From positions 248,001-312,000 of the forward strand of contig JAHLKG010000014.1 of assembly GCA_025526995.1 (NCBI GenBank): a stretch of 64,000 nucleotides of DNA, in the 5' to 3' direction. Position numbers and translations under genes: made by a program. Source of the DNA: Powellomyces hirtus (lineage: Eukaryota; Chytridiomycota; Chytridiomycetes; Spizellomycetales; Powellomycetaceae). How positions within the stretch are numbered: position 1 is the first letter of the stretch; each line of letters begins with the position of its first letter. The notes below the pieces were generated by a model, which ran no database searches, had not been told where the DNA came from, and saw only the letters and a list, made by a program, of their open reading frames with translations. This document shows positions 11,193-23,394 of the stretch, one piece after another.

Positions 11193-13606
11193 CTAGGCCT
11201 CCATGATGATACTTTCGACCATCTTGGTCATCCAGCTGCCAAACCACATGTGTCGGCCAACACTTCGCATGACTTCCAAGTGGATCTCCAGGTCTCGCCG
11301 TGCATGCACGAGTTCTTCGGATTCAATCTCCGTCTTTAAAACGACTACGAAGACGAGGGCGCTTCGGAATGCCATGTACAATGTGTACCAGTCAATCCAT
11401 CGTCCAGATGGATTTACCGCCATGATCTTGCGCAAGTAACTAGCAATCAGAGTGGCGTGATACCGACACCGGTGATATGAGGTCACCAGATGCGCTGGAG
11501 GGGCCAGGCCAGGGTCCAAAGAGGATTGATGGAGATTGCGCAGCTGATCGGCGGCGCCCAAAACGGTGGGGAGGTAAAGGCAGACCATCAACGCGTGGAT
11601 AACAATATGTTGCGTCAAAAGTTGCCAAGGTGGTGGGAAACGAGATGTGCTGCTTGGAGAGAATTCACTGTATCCATCGACAGATCGCCCCCACTCAGGA
11701 AGGGACCCCATGATCGCTTGCAGCTCCACAGCTAGAAGCGCTTCGCTCTCCAGAGCTGCCCGACTTGTGGGAATGGTTGGAGATGTGGGTATGGGTATTG
11801 TGGGCGAGTTCGGAGATGACATCTGCATCGCGATTGATATGGCAGAAGGATCCGGGGAGCCATGTAGTGATTGATGAAGAGCCTGGATTTGATAATAGAC
11901 TTTGGCAAGGCGTCCAGAGAGGTTTCCAAAGTCGATATCGGTGTTTGGGGCAAAGGATTCACAGTTCGGAATACCATCTGGTTCTTCAACGGATAGCCAG
12001 ACGGCTTCCGGTGCAGGCGGATTGGTCGATGGGCTTGTGCATACGCCGTTGAAGCAGAACTGATCTACCGAAGACAGGGATTGATCATCAATCATTGGCG
12101 GGTTGTCCTGACGCGCTATCGTTTCAAGGCCAGGTTTAGGCTGACGGTCGTACTGCTCGGGAATCCTGCTTGAGTGACGCGCAATCGTAAAACTGAGCCT
12201 TCCAAGCACTTTACCATGCAGAGAGTCCACCAAAGTCTACGTCGCGATTCTTTCTCTAGCCAAGTCAGTTGGCCATGGACCTCTTCCACGTCGGGATCCA
12301 CGTCGAGATGGAGGTTCAGCGCACTTTGTATTGCCAACGTCATGACCTGCACTGACGCATCCACTGCAAACCAAAATGACAGATAGAGTTAGTGTGGCAA
12401 GGCGGTGGGATCTAGGCGTCATCCAATCGACATACCGAGACCCATTCCTACAGCGATTTGGAGATTCAGCAACGGTATGCAATACATAGGCGAGGGCTCA
12501 TATGAGACGTACCGGCGACGGCCAGACCCAATGTAACTAATGCAAGCACAATTTCATAAGAGGGTTGTCCAATAAGCTTGTTGATCTCTTCTCGCGCCAT
12601 CCAGAAATATGGCTCCCCAGCTTGATACAGAGGAATGCCACGGCCGGCAACATATGCCCTTGTGACCGGATGATCTGATCGCCGCGCAGCAGCAGCGCAC
12701 ATCACATATATGAGCAATGGGGAATGATCCGGGTATCGAGACATGAATGAGGTTTGGTGAATGGGGTTTGGATACCATATGGGTACGATGTCTCGAAAGA
12801 AGGTTTGAATCAGATATAGTATCACCGGTGGAGAGAAGAGCGTTTGATCCGTTGGCAGCGCAGAATACACATTGTTCATCACTATAGGGGACTGCTGCTG
12901 TTGTCGCTCCACACCGGTGCCGGCCAAATCATACTGGAATGTTGCCGGTGTAGATGCACCTTGTGCAACATTCATGCGTCGCATGTTTTCCTCCATCTCC
13001 ATTTGCGCTCTACTGCCATCGGGTGCACATAGAGAACGTGCAGCTTCTTCCACTTCGTACAAACGGGTTTGCAGCATGTCTGTATATGTAGGGCTAACCA
13101 GATGATTTGTGAGGAGCACTGAAGGGAGACTGAACTTGAACACGCAGTAGCACCCTACCGTGACTTCTTCGTAGAAGGCGGCGTGACGGATTCGTCGTCC
13201 ACTTCTTCAAAGCATGACTCGCGAGTAGAGCCCACCGTTGTTGATCCTCCGTCGGTTGCCGGACTCTGATGTTTCTGTTTACTCCCTCTATGTCCGTATG
13301 TGCATTCGTGATTGCCCTTTGCACAAACGTTGCAGCTCGGTCGCGCCGAGTTGCATTTGTTTTTCAACCGATAGCCTTGTGCAAAAGAAGGTTAGGTTAC
13401 AGGGTGAAAGAGCTATGATAATGCTATTACATACATCTATCGCAGGCCCAGAGCTTCGTTCCTCTAGACTTGAGTTTTTGTGCCGTAAGAAACTGGCGAG
13501 ACGGTTTATCGTTGCTGAGACCTGTAGACTGCTCCGGTTGACCTTGGAGGTCGGCAGTTGGCTGCTGGACGGTGCTGTCTGGCGAACTTGTGTGCATCAC
13601 GGACAT
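11193..13606 (-). CDS. Zn2Cys6 (Gal4-type) fungal transcription factor
   Basis: Six exons (13435-13606, 13159-13375, 12513-13093, 12436-12447, 12215-12363, 11193-12140) give 692 aa. The DNA-binding cluster is CX2CX6CX6CX2CX6C (C55, C58, C65, C72, C75, C82), with the third-cysteine context YRLKNKC; an intron splits the codon of C58. After the linker, MLQTRLYEVEEA can form the usual dimerisation coil. The fungal_trans middle domain includes VILYLIQTFFRDIVPIWYP, WLEKESRRRLWWTLCM and PPMIDD. Exon 4 is a 12-nt microexon. The start is the first of two in-frame ATGs (MSVMHTSS); the second, nine bases downstream, is equally possible. Target genes are unknown. The gene borders the gene-poor region. 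Confidence 0.92.
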
Positions 13607-15050
13607 AGTGCATTGTTTACAGTCGAAAACTCGCGCAGATATTTACAAGTCGAGTCGAATTGGTAAAAGGTACCGACGATCGTCAAGGCCACAGAACGTC
13701 ACACAAGATTGCACAGGAACTCGAGCCGCGTGTCAAACGCGTGCGGAATACTGTCAACTAGGCGGAGTTGGGATCTACTCGGCAGAAAAGCATAACAGAG
13801 CAGGTGTAGCCTGTTCACGCTCGCTCCTCGAGGCGCTTTGTGGGACAGCGCATGCACCTTTCACAGCAGATGGGTGTGTTCTGCAAATTCCCCCGACAAC
13901 ATCATGCATAAGTGCCCATCCATGTATGGTGCTGCTGTTGGAATGCTCAAAAAGAATGGGCGCGTGACTCCATAGGTTGCCGCTTTCGTGAAGTTGCTGT
14001 TGCATATGTTACGGCCATCAACTGTGGCGTTCGACGCAGTGCCTTGTCTTCTAATGTTAAAAAAAGAGCCCATAGACTACAAGCCCAAGCGGTCGCCCTT
14101 TGTACCTGCTCCCGATCTTTTCAACCGTAACGATTTTTTTTGACCATTTGAAAGCTTCTCCGAAGATGTCACTTATCAAGGGCACGATGTTAGTTACTAG
14201 CAATAAGCGTTGTTAACCGTTCGACTCCAACCAGGATTTGTAGTCCGGCGGCTGAAAATCATTGGAGATGTCTAGTTGTAGGGCAAGAGTTCATGAAACC
14301 TTCATGCCGTCTCAGTCGGACGGATGCAAAAGCTGAAATGCCTTCCATGAAAATGATGTATATTCCTTTAAAGTGATGTAGACAGGTTTTGCAGACTTCC
14401 GGAAATACAGGGCGAGATTGTGTTCGAGTAGCTCTTTGAAAAGTTGATGCTCTGGTGCGCGATCCCGAAGCGATGCGGTACCCGCTCGGTGCTAGGATTT
14501 CGAGATAATTTTGTCGCTGCGTACGGATGTATACTTCTGACGATAGAAACCGCCACACAATCTTTGCCCATCTCATTCGGCTTGATTGTTGCGTTGAACG
14601 CCGTCCAACTGAGCAGGTGGTCGATCAGCAGAGATAAGTATAATGGCGATGAAGTACCAATCGTGATCGAGACGCTGGCGGCGGCAGAGCAATCCGTTGC
14701 GTTGAGAGTTAAGGTGCAAGCTTGAAGTGAGCAGTTGCGAGCGGCAGAGCAGGGCGTTGCGATGAGCGAGTTGTGGGTACAATCGCAGCGTTGGCGTTTG
14801 AGTGAGCAAATTGCAAGTGCAGGTGGATGCGATGAGCGGGGTAGCATCGAGATGGTAGCACTTGACGCTTATAGCGCGCATTGGTCAAGGGTTCGCAGTG
14901 GACGGAGCAGGGTCCTGACAAAGAAGTGGGTGTGCTCTCAATTCGCGTTGTCGGGCAATGACGTGAAAGTTGTGTCAATGGTTGAATCGCTTGCCCATTC
15001 GCCGCTGCTCGTTCGCGTCGCACTGTTCAGCATGCTGCTCCGATCAATAT
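13607..15050. other. Gene-poor spacer with short degenerate repeats
   Basis: No exon chain or family motif was found on either strand. Around 14680-14840 short words such as GCGGCAGAGCA and TTGCGATGAGCG recur at irregular spacing. Open frames here look random in composition. Confidence 0.5.
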
Positions 15051-18000
15051 GACTTCCCCGGTACTGCCGGATATCTTTTTCGTTTTCCCATGCCCCCCTA
15101 CCGACGCCATAATTCCCTTATCCCCACAAAGAAGCAATGGCTAAGCGCTATCCATTTTGGGGAAGTTTCCGGTATGCCGATGGCATAGGGAAGCCTGAGA
15201 GTGTCTTCGCAGTCCCGGGAAGGGACATGCGAAGTATCTCTACGACCCAGCTCAGTATAAGGCTTCGACTTTGCCGAGCAGTCCTAGGCGTAAGAGGGGC
15301 GCCGTTTCCCGGTATGGGTCAAAGCTCATACGAGCCGAGACTACCCGGGAACTGACAGCCGCATCAGCGCCTCTGAGAATGAGCCCCAATACCACGTCTA
15401 GAAGATGCGCTACACATCCTGGGCCATCGTTAACACCTTCGGCAGAGGACCCTTTGCAGGGTCTTACCCCGCACAGCAAACTTGATCTTCGACTGGAACG
15501 CACTACACGCTCCGAGTACCGGAGTTCGCTATGCAGAAGGTCTTAGACCTTGAGCCGTTAACCCAATTCCCAGCGCCGACCGGAAAACCGGCGACCTTCA
15601 GGGAATCCCCCGAAATCCTACGACTCGGCACAGCCAAGCCCCGTACGAACAAAGCATCCCCAAGAAAACGTTGACTTGCCGCGCCCGAGCTTGACTCGTC
15701 GCTGTCTTCTTAAGGCCCTCTCATCCCGCGATACTTTGAGCCAAGCCCGAAGTATCGCCGAAGACAGGGTTGCCGCGCACCCGGTATCCATCCCAGGGAA
15801 TTACCCCTTAGGCTGGAATCCGCGGGTACCCGCGCCCGCGCGAGTCCTCTGACCGAAGCCCGATTCATCGCAAGCACGAGCCCTGAGGCTGTCAACAATT
15901 CATCAAACCGCGGTAGTTTGAATCCTCTCGGCCATCAGGTCGCACGACTCCTGGGCCCCTTGAATCCTCTTGCCGGAGCAAGTCTCATCGCGGTCCCGGT
16001 GATTCCATGAATCCAGAGAGTCACAGTTTCACAGAGGCGCCTGTTGTACGGAAGACGCAGAGCGTCCTGATTCCTTCAAGGTGAGGAAAGTCTTTGGGCA
16101 GAGAACTGCCCGCGGACTGGCCTCTAAACCACGAACTTCCCTGAGGAAGTCCCTAGCGCGTGGCACACAACCTTGCTGCTTAGGACTTTGCCTAAGCACC
16201 GGGGTTGACCAAAATATCAAACAAGAAGAGCCCTTTCTCGCCCGAAGGGAAGAAAAGGGTCACTTCCTTCAGCTTCGTCCGCATGACAAAATGGCGTGTG
16301 AACCCGGGTTACAACGCAAAGGCAACAGCCTCCGCATCGCATCCTTCTTTCGAAGGCAACCAGGAGTGTCAAGTCATATCCTCAGAGGAGATCATCCGAA
16401 AGTAAGGCGCCCCACCGGTCCGCAATTAGCGAGATTGCTACTCTCAGTGACTACGGCCGGAAGCCGCAATATCAAAGAGAGCCCAAAGAGTTCAGCACAC
16501 TCCCGAAGGTGTGTTGAGACTCCCGGTCATGAGGGCCTTAGCCCACATGTAGCACCAGCCCGAAGGATCAAGCTAACCACATCACTCCACGCGGTGCACC
16601 GAACTTCCGGAATCACCCCCCTTCGGTCTCGGTCTCGGCCAAGAAACCTGGATCCCTAGCCGCAGCAAGCTGCAGCCTAAGGGCCAAGCTACTTCCTGCG
16701 CAACTCCATCCTAAGCTTCACACTCACGACGTTAGCAATCGCTTCCCCACGGAAGCTCATGCTTGCCGCTACCAAATTGTCAACACACACCCTGGGCAAT
16801 ATCGTAAGTTCAGCCAGGGACGATACCGGGATCCGTTACAGACCACATCGTATGGCGAAACCCACGACACCAGTCCTCACTTCGGCACATTCTTGCGAAT
16901 GAAAAGAAGTGTGGACATTGCCTTTGCGCCTCACGGCAACAAAGACACCGCGCGTGGATGGATGTGCATGCACCCTGGGCAACGCTCGGCAGTGGACTAC
17001 CGACGTCACCACGCATGGTACGCAAACCTGCGAGGGATATCAATCTCCGTTTGGGCAGACTGATTACCCGTCAAACAGGCCATCGACGGAGAAGCCTACT
17101 TAGCCTCATTGCAGCCTAGAGATGAGTGCTCTGCCGCAAGCGCGCGCAGAGCGACCCCCATCTCTCAGTCGGCGAAGTACCTAGGGAAAAAGTGCAGAAG
17201 TCATTGCGTCTCACGAGTCCGAGCAAAAGTCAGAGGTGTCAAGAGGAGGTATCCTTGGGTAAAGGTCAGTCGAATGGATCCTGGTCAGGTTTGGGCACAA
17301 GCAATGACGCGGTCGTTGGGCTCCATCCGAAGGAACATCAAGGTTGGATTCCACCGAATCGTCTATTGCCAAGAACGGAAGAAAGAAGAGAACAAGATTA
17401 ATATGTGTTGAATACGTCGGAAAGGTGTGTATGAGTAAGAATCGTACCTTCTCGGGGGCCTCTTAGTTATTCCATGGGCACTCGCTTCCGAAAAGAAATG
17501 ACCAACGCGTCTTGGAACTTGTTCGTGCCGCAGTGGTTTGTGAGAAGTCGATCGGGGATAGCGTGCTAGGATCCGCTCTTGCCAAACAAAAGAAGAAGAA
17601 AACGCAAACGGGTCAGTACGTGCTCGAAACGATCGAAGAGCTCCAAGCAAGCAATAATCAAAGTCACTTATCTTCACAGACTTCATGACACTTGATGGAT
17701 ATTGATTCTTCCTCCGCTTCCCGAAGGCTACAACCCCGCTGGACCAACGCGCAGAGATATGACGGAAAGTTGCATGCCTTCACCCAACTTCGTATCGTCC
17801 CCATCACCTGGGACGAGACAGGTCACGCTCCAAAAAGGAAGCAACCACCAATGCCATCACCCAACTTTGTCTCGTACCCATCCTGGGACGAGACAGGTCA
17901 CGCTCGAAAAAGAACGCAACCAAACAGTCTGTCATATCTCGTAACGCTGTCCAATGGAGCTGAATCCCATTGGGCTGTGTAGCTCCATCAAGAACCCCGC

Positions 18001-18430
18001 AAGACTGACGGTGAACCACGCCGCAATCCGAAGGAGACCATCCGGAACACGCAACCCGCCGGGCAACGGAGGTTGGTGGATTCCAACCAAGGGTCTTCGC
18101 GTTGGCTTTGAGCTGAGGTGCTTACTGAACCCGTGTCATTGCCAGATTACCCTAGAGACTCGGGCCTCGCCGCCTGACGCAGGTCGGATTCGTCTTCGCC
18201 GCTCCTGGGACCTCTCTGGACAACCTCCGACTCCGCCAAGGCACCGTGAGACACGCCGACTTACCGCACCCATCGCACTAAGCACAAGGCAGACCGTGTT
18301 CATCTAATTCCCCCTTCCCACGGTCGGTAGATCCATTGACCCTAGCCCTATAACCAGCGGTTAAGTCTCGTCCTGATTGGCGGAGAAAGAACGTTGTACC
18401 AACCTCTGAGGAGCCTACTTCCGGTTTGCG
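15051..18430. other. Hairpin-rich block of unknown origin
   Basis: No protein family is recognisable in any frame. The block is full of short perfect stem-loops: 15212-15226 (GTCCC/GGGAC), 15448-15463 (GACCCT/AGGGTC, loop TTGC), 16135-16150 (ACTTCC/GGAAGT, loop CTGA) and 16178-16197 (GCTTAGG/CCTAAGC, loop ACTTTG). The heptamer CCGAAGG or its complement occurs eight times (15436, 16242, 16503, 16560, 16620, 17327, 17721, 18028), where under one is expected by chance. Such GNRA/UUCG-like loops are common in structured RNA and in hairpin elements of some mitochondrial genomes. I cannot tell whether this is a transcribed structured RNA, an organelle-derived insert or an old mobile element. Confidence 0.55.
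17781..17925. repeat. Two diverged tandem copies of a ~75-bp unit
   Basis: Copy 1 starts at 17781 and copy 2 at 17858. Both begin CACCCAACTT and share CTGGGACGAGACAGGTCACG followed by CTC, an A-run and GCAACCA. The unit lies inside the hairpin-rich block and has no clear coding sense. Confidence 0.8.
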
Positions 18431-20216
18431 TTGCAGGTGAAGCTCAACCGTAAGCCTTGAGCCTCGTCAATTCAATAGGAAAGCTGTTCGTGGTATACGA
18501 AGAGGCTTGCCGTGGCTCTTTCAGTCGGTTCCTTCGCGGAAGTGCCATGGGGATGGCTGTGACGCATCTTTCGGAGCTCTGTTGTGATGACCGACTGAGG
18601 TAGTAATGAATATCTCTGCAGATTGATTTGGAGTTGTAAAGTTTGGGATCGCTTAAGATGTGTTTGCCGCGATCGCAGTTTAAAGAAGCCGTCAATGTTA
18701 GGGAAGTGATGATCACATAGCGGTTGTGAATTTAAAGCGCACATTCAGGGAATCCGGTCCTCGCGAGAGTGAATTCGTTGAGTTGCGTAAGCTGGAGTTG
18801 TGCACTGGTCGGTCTGGTATATTGCACGCTATATGGGAGGAATAATCTGAGATACCAAAGAAGATGAGTTGCAAGTTCGGAACCGGCTCGGTACAATGGA
18901 ATAGGGCATACCGAGATGAACGAAGTGCCATCGATGGCGATGTCAGCTCCGCGGTGTAAGGTAAGAACGGGGCTTTGAATATAGGAGCTCGAGTTGCGGA
19001 TGCAGATGGCCGGCGACTGAGACTGAACGATATGCCATGCCAAAGACCAATGACGTGACCCATGAAACCGATTGCCGTGTGTGAGTGGACACTAACGATG
19101 AGCTGGTTGCGCAAGTGCTTTTCGTAAAGTGGATGGAATGCTCGAGGGAGTAAGCGTGGCAATCGGATGCACGAGGAAGCGACGATGTAGTAAGTCCAAC
19201 ATAGAAATATTTTCTTTTTTTGTTCCTTTAATTTTTATCTTCTTTCTTTCTCTTTCTTTCGTTTTTTCTCTTTTTCTTGTTCTTTTTCTTTTCTTTTCTT
19301 TTTTTTTTTCGTCTTTTGTCTTTATTTTTTTTTTTTTCGTTCTCATTGCACTTCTCTTTTCTTTTGTTTTTCCTTTCTTTTTCTTTTGTTTTCTTTCTTG
19401 TTTTGCCAACGTCTACAGCGTGTGGATAGATGCGACATTAGTCTTTAGCTTCTAAGAGAAGGCATTGTTTAAGCGAGTTACATACCAGTGACGATTGGTC
19501 TTGAGGCACTAGGGGTTACTACAACTTGGGCTTGAAGTCCACACTGGAAGCGGACGACAACGGATAATTCTTGAACACCGCCCTGAAGTTTTGAATTGAG
19601 GTTATTCGTTTGATTTCGGTAGAGAGAGAAATGGCGAGCATACCATTCCATTGGATGAAAGATGCTTTGCATTATGTAGACAGCGAAAGAGGGTTCGTAT
19701 GAGCGCTCATGATGAATTGCTGCTTGAAAACGTACGCTCTGGAAGCGATGCGCAATGGAAATGGAAGCGATTCCGTGCAGGAAGTCAAGAAGGGCGCGTC
19801 CGGTGACTTAAGCGCGATGAACTGCCGGAAGGACTAGGAATTCGAGGGAAAACGTGGGCTCCTGAGCGAGCGGATGCATGGTACCGCATGTCAAGAGAAC
19901 GAGTGGTTGATGGGTCTGGCCTCGAGTGCGTGGAGCTTTGGCAGAATACATTTGACTTGCAACTCAGAGCCTTCGGTCGGCGGTAGCCAGTGAAAGCTGC
20001 GTGGACGTTGGTGACGGGTATTTTGCAACTGGAGAGACAGCCAGACGCCTACGACATCTATGGTTGCAGAAAAATGATCATGAGTATTGTATCAGAGAGG
20101 ACGGATATTTTTGTGGGCAACTTACTGAAGGGTTTGGCATTACCGAGATCACCAATGCACGTATGCAACGGACAAAGCTATGCAAACATCGGGGGACGTT
20201 TGTCCGGAGTGGGACC
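18431..20216. other. Gene-poor spacer
   Basis: No supported gene. A minus-strand open frame at 18732-19043 has no recognisable motif or flanking exons. The T-rich tract at 19209-19404 is listed separately. Confidence 0.45.
19209..19404. repeat. ~195-bp T-rich polypyrimidine tract
   Basis: Almost pure T/C on the plus strand, built from TTTC, TTTTC and longer T runs with few purine interruptions. Translations on either strand give only Phe/Leu or Lys/Glu runs, which are artefacts of composition. Confidence 0.9.
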
Positions 20217-20599
20217 ATGCCGCTTGAGCTATCTTCAAAGATCATGAGGGTAGCCGGCGAAGTTCCCGGTGGACAGCGACGGCTTGCGTCGTTGTGACTG
20301 AGTATTGCGTGTGTCGATTGCGAAGCGGAGAGTTTGGATTTGAGGAGCGTGATGTGGGTGTGGAGTTCCTCGATACTGGTTTGTGATTCAAAGTAAAGTG
20401 TTTCGTAGTTGATGGTTGCCGCGCGCTGGAAGGTGGACAGCTACGAGTTGCGTCGTTGTGACTGGTCATACGCTTGCTGGCTTGACTTGAGCGTAGAATA
20501 TAGTCCGAAGAGGGACGATGCCGCTTGAGGCATCTTGAAAGATCTTGAGCGTAGAGGGCGAAGCTCCCGGTAAACACACTCCGCTTGCGTCGTTGTGAC
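20217..20599. repeat. Diverged ~83-bp repeat, two full copies about 300 bp apart
   Basis: Copies at 20217-20299 and 20517-20599 both begin ATGCCGCTTGAG and end GCTTGCGTCGTTGTGAC; I estimate about 80% identity by eye. Partial copies lie at 20431-20465 (end of the unit) and 20674-20705 (start of the unit). Spacing is irregular, so this is not a CRISPR array. Confidence 0.75.
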
Positions 20600-20729
20600 G
20601 ACTCGTATGCGTGAGGAGCAACTTGCTTGGGCCATCTGGATATGAGCGCAGGGAAATAGCTCCGAGTGGACAAATGCCGCTTGAAGATCTTGAGCGCAAA
20701 GGAAGCGGAAATGGGAATCAAGATGAGCG

Positions 20730-21195
20730 ATTGCACCAGCGAGCAATCTCAATTGAAACAAAGGAGTAAGATTTGTAACTCACCTAATGTGACAAGATGG
20801 TAGTGTGCTCGTCGAAACTGAGTCAGTTTCAGAGCGGGCGTGAGCTGAGATGAGATCAGGCTGTGGTCTGGTGCTCACAGAGAACATCAAGGTCATGATG
20901 CAGCGTGGGTTGTGAGGGTGCTGGCTGAAGGTCTTGAGCGAATGGTAGCGGGAATACGAATTAAGATGAGCAATCGCAAAAGGGATCGATGCCAAATGAA
21001 ACAGGAAATGAGAGCTCGCAACTCACCTGAGTGACAAGATCAAAGCGTGCTCACTGAGAGTGGAGCCAAAACTGGCGTGAAGTCAGATGATATCAGGGTG
21101 TGGGAAGATGGCCGCCGTGGGAGGAGAGCACCACCAGCGACGATGGGGAGATGTGTGTGTTCACAGAGAACATGAGGGTCATGCATGATTCAGTG
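20730..21195. repeat. Diverged ~240-bp direct repeat
   Basis: Two blocks share an ordered set of words: GCAATC...TGAAACA, AACTCACCT...GTGACAAGAT, a GTGCTC segment, GATATCAGG or GATCAGG, and CACAGAGAACAT...GGTCATG. The first runs from about 20730 and the second from about 20965. The repeat includes AACTCAC, which on the minus strand reads like a splice donor, but no exon chain could be built. Confidence 0.6.
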
Positions 21196-22592
21196 ATATT
21201 TGTGACGATGCTTTCAGAGCTACGTCTGTAGTTGTCGAGGAAGTTGGAGCGAGTGGGAGGGAAGAGGGAAGGGGGGGGGGGGGGCAGACGCTGTCTGTTT
21301 TATAGAGGAAAGGTGGAGCGGGAGGGGCCAGGAAGCTCCCCGGGCCAGAACGCGCGTATTACGTCAGCTGGCTTACTCCATATCACCATTATGGGCTTAA
21401 GAGCTCTCACAAGAATGGCATGGGTTACGTAATATACGACACTTGCTTATCAACCGCCTCCTGCGCAGTTGCGGCTTCAGCGTGATGACTCGTGTGTGAG
21501 AGATCGTGATGACACACTATGCACAGACAGCATGACTCTTGAGATTGGATTGAATGAACGTCGTGCAGACATATTTGCCGAGGAAGATGAGAATGCCGAT
21601 ATGGACATGATCCTTTCCTGAAGCTGGTCTTTTTTCTGCCGCAAGGGCTTGGCAGAGGGACGAGAGAACAAAGAAGAAAGCATGCAGAGAAGGCGAGAGC
21701 AGCCCAAGATTGGAGAGAGGTACAGAGGAAAGCAAGCAGAGGATGGGGCGACCGGCCGTTGTTATACATTCCCAGAGTACGAACAAAGTCTGTGGGACGT
21801 CCCGGCCTCACTGCTGGTCTTGGTGGTTAGGAAGCAAGACTCATCAGTTCTTGCTCACCTGCTTCGGATAACTGTCAAGACTAACAAAGTCTTTCTGGTC
21901 GAATGATCAGGTGCGAAAGAACTCCAACTGACAGATTCAATGGCTCCCTGGAACCCCTCGCAAAAGAGGTGCACGCATCAGTTGCAACCGGTACGATGGT
22001 AGAGCGGGCGCTCACAAAGATGGGCGTCGTGAATTTCAGGACGGGGCACAACGCCCGCGCCCGTCACCGTCTGTCAAGCTGAGTGACAGCACAAATAAAT
22101 GGAAGACCCCAACTCAGCCAGGACTTCGAAGCCAAAGCTTAGTAAATTCTACAAGTGCTCAGCCCGCTGGCATTTGTGTCCCAGCTCGGCTGGCGGTATG
22201 CTTCTAAATAGGGATCCCTAAGCTCAGCCCGCCGGGCGGAAGTGAAGCTGGGAAGTTGGGAATCAGAATCGCTGGGAAATGAAGAACCGTGGCGGCGGTT
22301 GGTCAAGTTGTTGGTGTTGAAGAACTGACAGAACACGCTATTTGACAGCTTGCGTCAGCCGTGGAACCGTTGTTTGGTTCCCGATTTGACCTGGGGACTG
22401 CTTCAGCCCAAAGCGCGCCAACGTGTTTTTCCTCACCATGTCCCTTCTGAGAACCTCTTCGCGGGTTTTCAGCACTTTATAAACAGCCATGTCTTTCAAC
22501 CATCTGACGCCCTCAACCATCCCACCACTTTCTGCTTCTCACTTTGCATCATTATCGCACGCACACATTAATAGAATATCAATACCACAATA
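21196..22592. other. Gene-poor spacer upstream of the DUF3455 gene
   Basis: No supported gene. It contains a run of 14 G at 21271-21284. The last 150 bp, rich in CCATC and CACACA, probably include the promoter and leader of the secreted-protein gene. Confidence 0.45.
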
Positions 22593-23212
22593 ATGCCTTC
22601 CATGACTTCCACCGCATTCTTCCTCCTCCTCCTGGCTCCTCTGGCTGCCATGTCGGCACCGGTCATCCCCAGGACTGCCGCCCCAGCGCCTGCCCCGCTA
22701 CTCGTTACCAGCACGGCGAAGGGAGTTCAAAACTACGTTTGCGACTACTCGAAAGGCAAGTGGCTACTGACAGGAGCCAATGCCGACCTCATTGACGACG
22801 CGACCGGCGCCAATGTTGGAACGCACTACTTTGAGAATGGTAAGCCGCATCGCACGTCATTAAGAGACGACGACTGTCAGTTGATCACATTTTCTCCTTC
22901 CCTTCAGCCGTGCCACACTGGAGACTCTCTGCTGACAACTCCTTCGTTGCCGTCCGAGCCATATTCCCAATCCCATCGCCAGACAAGGACGCTCCATCGG
23001 CAGATGGAACCCCTGCTTCCGCCAAGAACATCCCATGGCTCGTCACCCGCAAGGTGGCTTGCTCTCAATCTGGTCTCCTCAGCACCGCCAACTACGTCGC
23101 ACGCTCAGACACTGTGGGAGGAGTTGCGCCGCCCGCATCGACCTGCACACCGGAGAAGCATGGATCCACCGTGTCCATCGACTACTTTGCTAAATACTAC
23201 TTTGGCAAGTAG
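22593..23212 (+). CDS. Secreted DUF3455-family protein
   Basis: Two exons (22593-22839, 22908-23212) give 183 aa. Residues 1 to about 21 form a signal peptide (TSTAFFLLLLAPLAAMSA). The mature part has the order seen in DUF3455 proteins: GVQNYVCDYSKGKWLLTGAN, a Gly-Thr-His-Tyr stretch before the intron, WRLSADNSFVAVRA, PWLVTRK and, near the end, DTVGGVAPP...C and YFAKYYFG. These are small secreted proteins of fungi and bacteria without an assigned enzyme activity. Cysteines in the mature part could form a disulfide. The gene converges on the NlpC/P60-like gene 182 bp away. Confidence 0.85.
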
Positions 23213-23394
23213 ATGCGCGACTCCAAGGTTGTTATAACCTCACGGAAGAGACGGATGGACTACTGTAATCTGTCATCTGTCTATAGCGCGCTGAACATTT
23301 CTTGAGAAGCGTCGTTGTGTTGTCTCCTGGCCGCGAAAGATTTTTGTTTTGCACTTGCGGCCATGATAAATAGGTTAATAAATACTTTTGACTG

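Noticed and set aside
12141..12214. Apparent frameshift in the Zn2Cys6 factor after RRRLWWTLCM
   Set aside because: A 74-nt GT-AG intron joins LCM to PKPGLETIARQDNPPMIDD in frame and restores the usual domain spacing.
16081..16659. 192-residue open frame in the hairpin-rich block
   Set aside because: Arg/Ser/Pro-rich translation without any recognisable motif; the block's strong stem-loops explain the sequence bias better.
15051..18430. Possible rRNA genes
   Set aside because: None of the universally conserved small- or large-subunit rRNA words I know were found on either strand.
18732..19043. Minus-strand open frame of 103 residues
   Set aside because: No motif or supporting exons, and it lies in a repeat-rich spacer.
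20242..20736. 164-residue minus-strand open frame
   Set aside because: It runs through the diverged 83-bp repeats, so its internal repetition comes from DNA repeats.
20217..21195. Possible CRISPR-like array
   Set aside because: Repeat copies are long, diverged and irregularly spaced, in a eukaryotic genome with no cas genes.
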